Positions 18,061 to 26,269 of a stretch of DNA of 64,000 nt are shown in pieces; positions within the stretch are counted from its first letter, which is position 1; each line of letters opens with the position of its first letter. The DNA is from a bacterium BMS3Abin14. GTDB lineage: Bacteria > BMS3Abin14. The position numbers were made by a program, and so were the translations under genes. A model generated the notes under the pieces. That model did not search any database and was not told where the DNA came from. It saw only the letters and a program-made list of their open reading frames with translations. The DNA is taken from the NCBI GenBank assembly GCA_002897695.1, contig BDTG01000019.1, forward strand, positions 1-64,000, in the 5' to 3' direction.

Positions 18061-18482
18061 TGAAAACATGTAAAAATACATTGCTGTGTGCCGTGCTCAT
18101 CATCTTTTCTCTTCCGCTCGGGTGCGGGAAGACAATGGATGAGGATGTGGTCCAGCCTGTCAAGAGTATGTACAATCAGAAGGACGCGACCGCGCTGAAA
18201 ACGGCTGCCGCCAACGTCCGGCAGGTTCGGTCCGCCCTGATGATATACGCAGCGAATTCCGCAAACAGTGAATACCCCAGTGACACAGATGTATACGACT
18301 ACCAGTCCCTGGGGGAAATACTGCCTTCAGCAAACCTGCCGCAGGACATTGCCGGCCTGATGTGGGACCCCACCGCCGGAATCAAATACTCCTCCGACGG
18401 CGTTTCCTTCACTTTCAAGGTCAGGGCACTGACAAAAAAGAGTGAAATCATCACGGCAACGGTAGCCGGCGTTAAGTGGTGA
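18060..18482 (+). CDS. Predicted small lipoprotein with pseudopilin-like C-terminal part
   Basis: A 140-aa exported protein; the signal peptide ends in a lipobox, LPLGC. The mature part has a helix (AAANVRQVRSALMIYAANSANS) followed by EYPSDTDVYDYQSLGEIL, a layout seen in the globular part of type II secretion/type IV pseudopilins, but without their N-terminal methylation motif. The start abuts a 7-bp repeat array, so initiation may be weak. The stop overlaps the start of the SprT-like gene. Confidence 0.6.
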   Translation: MKTCKNTLLCAVLIIFSLPLGCGKTMDEDVVQPVKSMYNQKDATALKTAAANVRQVRSALMIYAANSANSEYPSDTDVYDYQSLGEILPSANLPQDIAGLMWDPTAGIKYSSDGVSFTFKVRALTKKSEIITATVAGVKW

Positions 18483-18988
18483 CAGGTCGCGAATGTTTGT
18501 CCACTTTAGGGGTCCTTTGGAAGATTGAATCCCTGGAAGACCGGGTGGCCGTAAAGTTCAGTGCAAGGATGGTCCGTTCTCTCGGCAATTGTCGGCCCGA
18601 TGCCACGTTGATCCGGCTTAACAAGGTCCTCGCGAACGCACGCAACAAAAAAATCTTCAGGGAAGTTCTGTGCCATGAAGCGGCACACGCCGCGGTCTTT
18701 CTCCTGTACGGGAAAAGGTGCCGGCCCCACGGACCCGAGTGGCGATCTCTTTTACTAAAAGCCCGTTACAAACCGAGAACGAAAATACCGGAAAATGAAG
18801 TTTACGGGCTGCCCCGGGCCAGTCGGAACAATCGTTATTTATACACATACCGCTGCATGAATTGCGGCACTATCTTTCACACAAGAAGGACCGACCGCCG
18901 CTGGCGGTGTAAACGCTGCCAACTCAAAGGCCTGAACGGGATCTTAATGCTGGTGAGTCGGGAGTCAACGAAGTTTCGCGAAGTTTAA
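18476..18988 (+). CDS. SprT-like zinc metallopeptidase domain protein
   Basis: A 170-aa protein with the zinc-binding active site LCHEAAHAAVFLLYGK (HExxH) and a downstream HGPEW that supplies the third ligand in SprT-like proteins. The C-terminal YRCMNCGTIFHTRR plus WRCKRCQLKG forms a zinc ribbon. Eukaryotic SPRTN members cleave DNA-protein crosslinks; bacterial SprT-like roles are largely unknown. GTG start at 18476 or 18479 overlaps the previous stop. Catalytic residues are intact. Confidence 0.8.
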   Translation: MVTGRECLSTLGVLWKIESLEDRVAVKFSARMVRSLGNCRPDATLIRLNKVLANARNKKIFREVLCHEAAHAAVFLLYGKRCRPHGPEWRSLLLKARYKPRTKIPENEVYGLPRASRNNRYLYTYRCMNCGTIFHTRRTDRRWRCKRCQLKGLNGILMLVSRESTKFREV

Positions 18989-19424
18989 AACCAGGATATT
19001 AGGGTTGGGTTTACTTTGCGCAACTTTGCGGTAAATGGCTTTAAAACCTTATTAGCCGCTGATACACGCTGATAGAACTAAAACTAAACCCCAATCCCGG
19101 GGTTAAATCTTTATCCGCGTCCATCTGCGTTCATCCGCGGTAAATGACTTAAGGCTTTGCACGGGATTGCCGTCCGCCTTCGCTTGCCGAGCTTCGCCGC
19201 GGTAGACCGGCGCTCAAACCTTTCACCCCCTCCTCTGGTCCTCCCCCCTCAAGGGGGAGGAAGAATATGGGACTGGCCTATTTGACGCTCGCAATGACAC
19301 CGTTGGACCCTGGACGTTCTTTACCGTTGGACGTGGAACGTTGAACTGTCCCTCTGGACTCTGGACTCCGCAACGCTGGACGCTGGACTTGTTTTACCCC
19401 GTTGGAACTGCTTTACCCCGGATA
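18989..19424. repeat. Intergenic block of short degenerate repeats
   Basis: No gene in about 435 bp. It is a patchwork of short repeats: ACTTTGCG copies near 19013-19032, GCTGATAGA/GCTGATACACG near 19056-19075, ATCCGCG/CATCTGCG/CATCCGCGG near 19111-19140, a hairpin at 19240-19260 (CCTCCCCC and GGGGGAGG), and a long TGGAC-based array with mostly 7-bp period from 19302 to 19390 (CTGGACT CTGGACT, GCTGGAC GCTGGAC). Similar patches occur at 29.1-29.4 and 56.9 kb. Confidence 0.75.
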
Positions 19425-20311
19425 CTTAGTGCTCCAGTTCATAATTTCGGTGACGTATTTCATGGTTAGTTCCACTAAGCCGCTATTTTTTGTGTCGTAG
19501 GATGTTGATCGATTTTTTTCATGAGTTTGGTTAGATTCTGGCGTGTGAACTTCCATTTAAACGGTTCTGCCAGTTTCTCATAATAATCCTGGAATTTCAT
19601 TAAGCGGTCTTCGAGATCAGCTAACGATTCAAAATGGTTAGGTGTGAGTACTTTACGCTGAACGATGGAAAAAAAGATTTCAATCTGGTTCAACCAACTG
19701 GCATGAACAGGCCCAGCCTTTTCCGCAAAAGCCGGATCACGTGGAAAGATCCAGCTGCGATAATACCAGGGCCGAATGGCATCCGAGTGCAACCAGCGCC
19801 ACAGCGTGCTTCCGCTGATCTGAGCGACAATGCCCCTCGTAAGAACTTCCCTGTGAATATCGTTGATGCTGAACCGGGACAGGGGAATCCCGTGAATATA
19901 GGGAAGCTCACATGCTAACGCTTTTACCTCCACCATCACCTGAGGGGGAAAATTCGGCTGGACGCCCTTTCCTCGGAAGCTCTCGCAGACCTTCGAGCCG
20001 TCGCTCGAAAAAACGTTTTCGCCACTTGCTGACAATCTGTCGTGGCGTGTCCAGCCTGGAGGCGATAATGTCATTGGAGAACCCCTGTGCTGCCAAAAGA
20101 ACGATCTTGGCGCGGATAACATCTCTATATGGTGACGTATATGACCGCGCTTGCTTCTCAAGATGGGCTTTCTCTTTCTGGTCGAGAACAATTACATATG
20201 GACTTTTTCTAGGCATAGTTACACCCCCTTATCAAGGTGATAATTATGGCCCGACTTGGTTCATGATGTCAAGTATTATACGTCATTGTATTTAAGAAAT
20301 CGTGTACTAAG
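19425..20311 (-). mobile_element. Defective IS630-family insertion sequence
   Basis: The boundaries are set by imperfect terminal inverted repeats. The left end reads CTTAGTGCTCC and the right end, reverse-complemented, CTTAGTACACG; both continue with scattered matches to a shared TGACGTAT about 27 bp inside. TA, the usual IS630 target, flanks the left end, but CA flanks the right end, so one copy is lost or mutated. The only gene inside is the damaged transposase. GGAACTGCTTT occurs just outside both ends (about 19405 and 20331). Confidence 0.7.
19475..20216 (-). pseudogene. IS630-type transposase, frameshifted and with the catalytic core deleted
   Basis: Reading from 20216, the helix-turn-helix part (MPRKSPYVIVLDQKEKAH to LRELPRKGRPAEFSP) is in one frame and the rest (QVMVEVKALACELPYIHGIP onward) in another. 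Removing one C from the C5 run (19944-19948 on plus, as G5) restores FSPQVMVEV. Separately, RDPAFAEKAG runs directly into PVHASWLNQIEIFFSIVQRK near 19711. In intact relatives about 150 residues with the DDE catalytic acids lie between these, so this copy cannot be catalytically active even if the frame is repaired. Confidence 0.85.
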
Positions 20312-20337
20312 CACCAGGTTCCAGGCACCAGGAACTG
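20308..20337. repeat. 7-bp-period repeat of CACCAGG type
   Basis: GCACCAG, GTTCCAG and GCACCAG follow with 7-bp period at the right end of the IS remnant, next to the TPR gene's 3' end. Confidence 0.65.
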
Positions 20338-20344
20338 CTTTTCC

Positions 20345-20920
20345 CTACTTCCCCGGCGCGGGGAGGGAATCGATGATCCCGCGGACCTTATCCGCCTGCG
20401 GGCCGGAAGGGGAGATTCTGAGGAAGTCCTCGAAGGCGGCCCTCGCCCCGACGGGGTCCTTGAGGTCGTACAGAAGCACCACGCCCAGGTTCATCCTGCT
20501 CTGCAGATGGGTAGGGCCAACCTTGATTGCCTCTTTGAACCGGCGGACAGCTTCCCCGGGCTGCCCGTTTCTTCGATACATGACCCCAAGATCGGTCAGG
20601 ACGTCCGGATTCCCCGGCTTTAAGGCCAAGGCTTTCTCATAGGCGTTGATGGACTTTTTGTACTGATTGCTGTCGAAGTATGCGTTACCCAGCTGGATAA
20701 GCGCCCCGACGTTGTTGGGGTTGTTCTGCAGCAGGTTTTTCAGCTCATTTATCTTGAGGGTGTAATTGGCGGAAGGTGGAGGCGCCTGGGGAGGAACCTC
20801 CGAAGAAACCACCGAGGTCCCTGCCGGGCGGCTGCCAAAGAGCTTCGGCCCCAGAATGCCGACCATCAAGCCCACTATCAGAGCTGCTATCACAACGATG
20901 AAAGTATTCTTGTTTCCCAT
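20345..20920 (-). CDS. Membrane-anchored TPR protein of the cytochrome c maturation operon
   Basis: A 191-aa protein with one N-terminal membrane helix (NTFIVVIAALIVGLMVGIL), a Pro-rich linker and about three TPR units (NVGALIQLGNAYFDSNQYKKSINAY, NPDVLTDLGVMYRRNGQ, and a third degenerate one). This is the layout of NrfG or the C-terminal part of CcmI, which hold apocytochrome during haem attachment. It is last in the ccm operon, 63 bp after the TlpA-like gene. ATG 20920 has GGAGG upstream. Confidence 0.75.
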   Translation of the reverse strand: MGNKNTFIVVIAALIVGLMVGILGPKLFGSRPAGTSVVSSEVPPQAPPPSANYTLKINELKNLLQNNPNNVGALIQLGNAYFDSNQYKKSINAYEKALALKPGNPDVLTDLGVMYRRNGQPGEAVRRFKEAIKVGPTHLQSRMNLGVVLLYDLKDPVGARAAFEDFLRISPSGPQADKVRGIIDSLPAPGK

Positions 20921-20983
20921 CTGTGCCTCCAGAACGGTTGTAGTGGACAAGTTTGAGAGTTTGAGCGTTTGATGATACAAAAA

Positions 20984-21499
20984 TCAAAGATAATTCTTCA
21001 GTTGGCCTTCAAGCTCCTCCACGGAGTGATAGCCTATCATTTTTCTTACCAATTTACCGTTTCTGTCCACCATGAAAAGGGTGGGAATGGAGGAGATGCC
21101 TCCGAAGGCTTCTCTGACCGCGTCGGTTCCAAGGAGAATCTTGTAGGGAATCCGGTGTTCCACCACGAAGGGCCCCAGCGCCTGCAACCCGTCATTGTCG
21201 AGGGAGATCCCGAGCACCACGACCCCGCGCGAGGAGTATTTCCTGTGAATCTCGGAAAGAACCGGGATCATCTCCCTGCACGGAGGGCACCACGTCGCCC
21301 AGAAATCCACGAGGATGACCTTGCCCCGGTAATCTGAAAGACGGACGATACTGCCGTCCACTGAAGGAAGGGTAAAATTGAGAGCCCCACCGCTCAGTGC
21401 CCGGGCTTCCCCTTTTTTGGGACTTCTGTCGCAGGCCGTCAGGAATGCAAGGCCCCCGATAAACACAACGGGTAAAACGAAAAAGAGGATACGCCTCAT
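20984..21499 (-). CDS. TlpA/CcmG-like thiol-disulfide reductase, probable lipoprotein
   Basis: A 171-aa thioredoxin-fold protein exported through a signal peptide ending LTAC (lipobox). The active site is FWATWCPPCREM, with the cis-Pro in SSIPTLFM. In the ccm context it should reduce the CXXCH cysteines of apocytochromes before haem attachment (the CcmG/CcmX role). Its ATG overlaps the ccmD stop. No CcmH, the usual thiol partner, is encoded nearby. Confidence 0.88.
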   Translation of the reverse strand: MRRILFFVLPVVFIGGLAFLTACDRSPKKGEARALSGGALNFTLPSVDGSIVRLSDYRGKVILVDFWATWCPPCREMIPVLSEIHRKYSSRGVVVLGISLDNDGLQALGPFVVEHRIPYKILLGTDAVREAFGGISSIPTLFMVDRNGKLVRKMIGYHSVEELEGQLKNYL

Positions 21500-21648
21500 A
21501 AACCAGATTCTCTGCCTTTCAACTTTTCCTCGGCACGCATCAACCTTTTCTCGAGTTTTCGCCTCATTACACCAAGCCTCAGCAGGTAGAACAGAACGGC
21601 AGCCCAGATTAAAGTATACGCTGTGGTGAGATAGCTCATTTTACTCAT
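21496..21648 (-). CDS. ccmD: CcmD-like small membrane protein
   Basis: A 50-aa protein: short N-terminus, one helix (TTAYTLIWAAVLFYLLRLGV), then a basic coiled tail (RRKLEKRLMRAEEKL). This matches CcmD, which stabilises the CcmABC-holoCcmE complex. Its start lies 8 bp inside the ccmC 3' end with GGAGG upstream, and its stop overlaps the TlpA-like start. The assignment rests on size, topology and position because CcmD sequence is poorly conserved. Confidence 0.8.
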   Translation of the reverse strand: MSKMSYLTTAYTLIWAAVLFYLLRLGVMRRKLEKRLMRAEEKLKGRESGL

Positions 21649-22315
21649 GGATAATCCTCCGTGACAAGTTCTCAATATCCCTTGATGTACTCTCGATTGC
21701 CGCACGCTCACGCACAATGGCAAGGGAGAGAAGAATGAACCCGGCAATGCTGATCAAAAGCGGCGGCACCATCCCGGCTGCCAGACCGACATGGCCTTTC
21801 CTGATCACTATGGGATGAATCCCCCGCCACCACCGGATGGAAAAGTAGACGATGGGGACGTCCACGAAAGCAAGGGTCCCGTAGACCGCAGACACAACGG
21901 CCCCTTTATATCCGGGGATGGCCTGCCTGAGGGCGAGATAGCCTACATACAGGAACCAGAGGATGAGCGTGGTGGTCAGCCGCGGGTCCCACACCCACCA
22001 TTTTCCCCACACCGGCCGCGCCCAGAGAGGGCCGGTCATAAGGACCAGCGTACAGAAGAGCACCCCTGTCTCCGCAGCCGCCAGCCCCAGTATCTCCCAC
22101 CTGGGCGCCCTCGTTGCCAGGAAGACAAGCGAAAAAACCAGGACCAAGGTGAACGAGAGGAATGCCGCTGTGGCGCTTCCCAGATGAAAATAGAAGATTT
22201 TCTGTACAATCCCCATGCTCTTTTCCACCGGAGCGTAGATAAACACCAGGACCAGGGCCGTCTCAATAAAGAAAAGGGCCGCAAGGGGCAGGGACCAGTC
22301 GATTATTTTCTTCAT
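21641..22315 (-). CDS. ccmC: Haem handling membrane protein CcmC
   Basis: A 224-aa six-helix membrane protein carrying the WWVWDPRLTT tryptophan-rich motif and flanking histidines (YFHLGSATAAF and the later GIHPIVIRKG). CcmC loads haem onto CcmE. The start ATG 22315 (MKKIIDWSLPLA) begins a normal-length protein; the frame continues upstream through the ccmB 3' end without homology. Confidence 0.93.
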   Translation of the reverse strand: MKKIIDWSLPLAALFFIETALVLVFIYAPVEKSMGIVQKIFYFHLGSATAAFLSFTLVLVFSLVFLATRAPRWEILGLAAAETGVLFCTLVLMTGPLWARPVWGKWWVWDPRLTTTLILWFLYVGYLALRQAIPGYKGAVVSAVYGTLAFVDVPIVYFSIRWWRGIHPIVIRKGHVGLAAGMVPPLLISIAGFILLSLAIVRERAAIESTSRDIENLSRRIIHE

Positions 22316-22356
22316 ATACACTCTCCAGGCATCGTGACCCTGATGGCGCCTCCCCT

Positions 22357-23013
22357 TCACTCTTCCACAACCATCGGGAACAGGAGGGTGCCCAGGGAAA
22401 TGAATATAACGTCGAACGCCATGAGACGTCCAAGCCAGATCCAGGCCAAGCCTGGATCGCCACCGGTAAGGGCGATAGTTGTGCAGCGCACACCACCGAC
22501 CAGGACGGGAAGACACAGCGGAAACAGGAGAAGGGGCAGGAGCATCTCACGGCTTCTCAGGTGGATGGTCATTGAGGACAGGAGAACCCCCAGGGCCACG
22601 AACCCCAGATCCCCGAGAACGAATCCCGCCCACGCGAAAAACACACCCTTTATCGGGGAGAAACCGTAAAGCACAGTGAACACAGGCCATAACAGGGCCT
22701 GAAAAACAAGGATGAAGATCAAGGTTGAAAGGCATTTTCCCCAATAGATCTGGACAGGATCCGCAGGGGACAGCAGTAAGCCGTGAAAACAGCCATTCTC
22801 CCTCTCCCTGTCGAAGGTACGGCCCAAACCAAGGACGCCGGCAAAAAGGAAGGTTATCCAGAGAACACCGGGAGCCAACTCCGTCAGGGCGGGTGAACCC
22901 GCCTGGGCCGAGAGAGAGAAGAGGGTCAGGATCAGAAAGCCAAAGACGGACAGGAGAACGATTACCTCCCGGCCTCTCATCTCAAGGACAAGATCCTTCC
23001 ACGCAATCGCCAT
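22357..23013 (-). CDS. ccmB: Haem ABC exporter membrane subunit CcmB
   Basis: A 218-aa six-helix protein (AIAWKDLVLEMRGREVI at the start, LLFPLCLPVLVGGVRCTT in the middle), the membrane partner of CcmA. CcmAB uses ATP to release holo-CcmE from CcmC. The ATG at 23013 is preceded by GAGAGGGG; a TTG twelve bases earlier overlaps the ccmA stop and is an alternative start. Confidence 0.9.
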   Translation of the reverse strand: MAIAWKDLVLEMRGREVIVLLSVFGFLILTLFSLSAQAGSPALTELAPGVLWITFLFAGVLGLGRTFDRERENGCFHGLLLSPADPVQIYWGKCLSTLIFILVFQALLWPVFTVLYGFSPIKGVFFAWAGFVLGDLGFVALGVLLSSMTIHLRSREMLLPLLLFPLCLPVLVGGVRCTTIALTGGDPGLAWIWLGRLMAFDVIFISLGTLLFPMVVEE

Positions 23014-23021
23014 TGCCCCTC

Positions 23022-23723
23022 TCAAAGACCCTCCTCCATTACGAGACTGAGGTACAGCTCCCTGAGATTGTCTCCCGCCTCGCCCCTGTACCGTATCCGC
23101 CCCTTGTGGATAACAACCACTTCGTTCCCCAGCGAACCGGCGGCATCAAGGTCATGCGTCGACAACAGGGTCGCCCTTTTTCCATCGCGAAAGGATGCGA
23201 GAATATCCGTAAGTTTTTTCGAGGACCGATAATCCAGACCGCTGAATGGCTCATCGAGAATCAACAGGCTTGGATCATGGAGAAGGGAACGTGCGATTGA
23301 CAGCCGCTGCTCCATTCCCCTGGAAAAACCGCCAACCAGGTCGTCCCGCCGGTCCCAGAGCCCGATGAGCCGAAGCATCTCCTCCACCCGCGCCGCGGCG
23401 CCCCTGACACCGTACAGCCGGCAATAAAGAACAAGATTTTCCTGCGCGGACAACCCGCTGTAGAGCATGGAATCATGAGAAAGATATCCGGTAAGGGCCC
23501 GGGCCTCCCGACTGTGTTTAATTTTCTTTCCCTGGAGCCGTACGGTGCCTGAAGTAGGATTAATCCTCCCTGCGAGGACACCGAGCAGGGTGCTCTTGCC
23601 GGCGCCATTAGGACCCAGAAGAACGAGGGCCGCTCCCGCCTCCATGTCAAGTCCCACTCCGTTCAGTGCGGCAAGGGGCCCGTAACGTTTGACGATTCCC
23701 TCGGCTTTCAGGAAAGCTCCCAT
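23022..23723 (-). CDS. ccmA: Haem ABC exporter ATP-binding subunit CcmA
   Basis: A 233-aa ABC ATPase with Walker A GPNGAGKST, the signature FSRGMEQRL (LSGGQ variant), Walker B LLILDEPFSGLD and the switch His in STHDLD. Start: the ATG at 23723 lies 1 nt after the stop of the small upstream gene with GGAG 10 nt before it; three in-frame ATGs further upstream would overlap that gene. It fits the family N-terminus (LKAEGIVKRYGPLAALNGV). Confidence 0.92.
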   Translation of the reverse strand: MGAFLKAEGIVKRYGPLAALNGVGLDMEAGAALVLLGPNGAGKSTLLGVLAGRINPTSGTVRLQGKKIKHSREARALTGYLSHDSMLYSGLSAQENLVLYCRLYGVRGAAARVEEMLRLIGLWDRRDDLVGGFSRGMEQRLSIARSLLHDPSLLILDEPFSGLDYRSSKKLTDILASFRDGKRATLLSTHDLDAAGSLGNEVVVIHKGRIRYRGEAGDNLRELYLSLVMEEGL

Positions 23724-23724
23724 C

Positions 23725-23865
23725 CTAGTCAGGCTCCGATTCATGTCCGTGAGGGACATCTTCATCAGGGCCGGTATCGCTCATGGCCCTTGCCGGTCCC
23801 TGGAGGAAAGGCAGGGAAAGTACGATAACCGACACAATGATAAAAAAGAGCATCCAGGTTGTCAT
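23725..23865 (-). CDS. 46-aa membrane protein between ccmF and ccmA
   Basis: MTTWMLFFIIVSVIVLSLPF begins a single membrane helix, followed by a hydrophilic acidic and His-containing tail (DTGPDEDVPHGHESEPD). Its ATG overlaps the ccmF stop (ATGA) and its TAG lies 1 nt before the ccmA ATG, so it is embedded in a coupled string, good evidence for translation. I recognise no family. It may be an accessory subunit of CcmF or CcmAB. Small CcmD- or CcmI-N-like proteins are the nearest concept, but ccmD is already present downstream. Confidence 0.6.
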   Translation of the reverse strand: MTTWMLFFIIVSVIVLSLPFLQGPARAMSDTGPDEDVPHGHESEPD

Positions 23866-25835
23866 CTTGCGACTTTCCTCTCCCGCAAAACCCTCGTGGG
23901 AATCCCGCCGGGAAACAGAACGAGCATGGTACCCAATGCAATGATGTACCCGCCGGCCCACAACCATGAGACCATCGGCTCTACCAAAACCCGGAAGCTG
24001 GCACGCTCATCCCGATCGTAGCCGGTGAGGGCAACGTAAAGATCCTCTTTCCAGTTTCCCAGGATGGCGACCTCGCTGGTGGGCTGCTTTTCCCGCCCTC
24101 CGTAAAATCTCCGTTCGGGGGTCAGGTATCCAAGTGTTTTCCCTTTTCTGTAGACTTTCAGACGTGTTTTGACCGCAAGGCGATCTCTGGACGGTATCCA
24201 TCCCATTTTCTCATACCGGAGTGTGTATTGTCCTACTTTCATGGACTCTCCCGGGTACAGTGTCGCGATGGCCGCCCGGTTTAAGGTGGCGCCGCTCAAT
24301 CCCAGAAAAATTACCACTATTCCGATGTGGATGAGGTAACCGCCATAGCGCCTTCGTCCGCCGGCCATAACCCGCCGAAGAGCCCTTGCAATCGGTTTAC
24401 CTGTATTCTTTCCGTTCGAGATCGCGGAATTAATGCTCTCCTCAATAATTGAGGCAACCACGAATGCGGAAAAGGCTATCAGCAATATACTGATGGGAGC
24501 CCTGACACCCACACCCCAGGCCAGGCCCCCTCCCGCCAATACAGCAAAACCAGGAAGAATGAAACGCCGGAGCATGTTCCGAACGGTTGTCCCACCCCAG
24601 TCAAGATGGGGGCAGACTCCCATGAGAATCAGAAGCACAATGGCGAGGGGACCTATTATGTGATTGTAAAAGCCGGCTCCCACCGCGACCTTCGTGCCGG
24701 TCGTGATTTCAGACACAACAGGCAGCACCGTTCCCCAAAGAACGGTAAACATCATGAGAGTCATGATGAAATTATTCAAGATGAAGCCGCCCTCCTTCCC
24801 GGACAGGGACTTGAGATTTGTTTCGGGAAGAAGAAGGGGGCGTCGCCGCCACACGACAGCGACACCCGCCGTTGCTATCAATGTCATAAACACGAGAAAA
24901 AATGTGCCGAGGCTGCTCTTTCCGAAGGCATGAACCGAGGAAATAACACCGCTGCGAGTGATGAATGTGCCGAAAATAACCAGAAAGTAGGTAATGATGA
25001 CCAGAAAAAGGTTCCAGAATTTCAGCATTCCTTTCTTTTTCTGGATTATGACGGAATGCAGGAATGCGGTCACGGTTAACCAAGGCATGAGAGAGGCATT
25101 TTCCACAGGATCCCACGACCAATATCCTCCCCAGCCCAGTTCGACATACGCCCATTGGGCTCCAAGGAGAATCCCGGCTCCCAGAAAAAACCATGAGAAA
25201 ATGGTCCAGCGTCTGATGGCGGTAATCCATGCATCATCCCGGCGGCCTGCCAGGAGAGATGCCATGGCAAAGGCGAAAGGGATGGCCAGGCCGACATATC
25301 CGATAAAAAGGGCCGGGGGATGATAGACCATCCCCGGATTCTGCAGAAGCGGATTTAACCCATAACCGTCCCCCGGCGACTGCCCGGGAATAGCAAGGAA
25401 CGGATCGGTCACAAAATTCAGCAGGAGGAGGAAAAACACCCCGTTTAGCATAAGAATATGGATAACCCACGGCATGAGATCACGATACCGGCCCCTGTTG
25501 GTGAAGACCACCAGGGCGGTAAAAAATGCCAGGAGCCACATCCACAGCAGGAGTGAACCTTCCTGTCCGGCCCAGAAGGCTGAAATCGTGTAAAAGCCCG
25601 ACAGGGATCGGCTGGAATATTCGTAGACATACTGGAGGGAAAAATCCCGGGCGATAAAAGCATGAAGGAGAGATACGGCGGCGGCTGTCACCAGGAAAAA
25701 GTTCAGGTAAACAGCGTAACCTGCGCTCCGGACAAACTCATCTTTGTGCCTGATAGCGCCAAACAGTGAAGCTGCCATGCCATAGATCGCCACAGGAAAG
25801 GCAACGATGAGGGCCGCTGATCCCATGGAATTCAA
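23862..25835 (-). CDS. ccmF: Haem lyase core protein CcmF
   Basis: CcmF takes haem from CcmE and attaches it to CXXCH apocytochromes. The 657-aa, many-helix protein has the WWD-type motif GGYWSWDPVENASLMPWL, the HPP loop (GMVYHPPALFIGYVG) and a large C-terminal periplasmic domain (LNRAAIATLYPGES to YDRDERASFRVLVEPM). The TTG at 25835 overlaps the ccmE stop and has GGGGA 6 nt upstream; the ATG at 25826 is the alternative. Confidence 0.95.
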   Translation of the reverse strand: MNSMGSAALIVAFPVAIYGMAASLFGAIRHKDEFVRSAGYAVYLNFFLVTAAAVSLLHAFIARDFSLQYVYEYSSRSLSGFYTISAFWAGQEGSLLLWMWLLAFFTALVVFTNRGRYRDLMPWVIHILMLNGVFFLLLLNFVTDPFLAIPGQSPGDGYGLNPLLQNPGMVYHPPALFIGYVGLAIPFAFAMASLLAGRRDDAWITAIRRWTIFSWFFLGAGILLGAQWAYVELGWGGYWSWDPVENASLMPWLTVTAFLHSVIIQKKKGMLKFWNLFLVIITYFLVIFGTFITRSGVISSVHAFGKSSLGTFFLVFMTLIATAGVAVVWRRRPLLLPETNLKSLSGKEGGFILNNFIMTLMMFTVLWGTVLPVVSEITTGTKVAVGAGFYNHIIGPLAIVLLILMGVCPHLDWGGTTVRNMLRRFILPGFAVLAGGGLAWGVGVRAPISILLIAFSAFVVASIIEESINSAISNGKNTGKPIARALRRVMAGGRRRYGGYLIHIGIVVIFLGLSGATLNRAAIATLYPGESMKVGQYTLRYEKMGWIPSRDRLAVKTRLKVYRKGKTLGYLTPERRFYGGREKQPTSEVAILGNWKEDLYVALTGYDRDERASFRVLVEPMVSWLWAGGYIIALGTMLVLFPGGIPTRVLRERKVAR

Positions 25836-26269
25836 GGAACATCCCCTGTCGCGCCACGAATGGGTGACCCAACAACACCCGCAGGCTCGTATTTGGAAGG
25901 ACACTTGGCGAGGAGGGTGGTGGCCTCAAAAACGGGTTTGCCCCGGTACACCCCCTCTATTACAACGGAGGATCCAGCTTTAAAGGTATCGGGAATCTGG
26001 CCCGAATACCGGACGTCCATGGTTCTCACCCCGTCCGTCATGGTGAAGATGATACCGCCATCGAGGGCTGATCCATGGACACTGCCTTCCCTGACCAGGC
26101 CGGCCAATCGTATCCCGTCGCCGGACATCTGAGTTTTCCTGACATCAAGCTCCTCGAGAGTCAGGTAGAAAACGGCGGACTTCTCCATGCCTGACCATAA
26201 CAGGTACCCCATGGCGCCAAATATGATGGCTACGAGAATCGTGAACTTTATCCGGTTTTTCCTGCGCAC
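25832..26269 (-). CDS. ccmE: Haem chaperone CcmE, cysteine (CxxxY) type
   Basis: A 145-aa membrane-anchored OB-fold protein (anchor FTILVAIIFGAMGYLLW). The covalent haem site, normally HxxxY, is here TTLLAKCPSKYEP: Cys123 takes the place of His and Tyr127 is kept. This variant is known from Desulfovibrio and archaea and goes with loss of CcmH (sometimes called System I*), as in this operon. The start is GTG without an obvious Shine-Dalgarno; the ccm operon begins here, reading leftward. Confidence 0.93.
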   Translation of the reverse strand: MRRKNRIKFTILVAIIFGAMGYLLWSGMEKSAVFYLTLEELDVRKTQMSGDGIRLAGLVREGSVHGSALDGGIIFTMTDGVRTMDVRYSGQIPDTFKAGSSVVIEGVYRGKPVFEATTLLAKCPSKYEPAGVVGSPIRGATGDVP

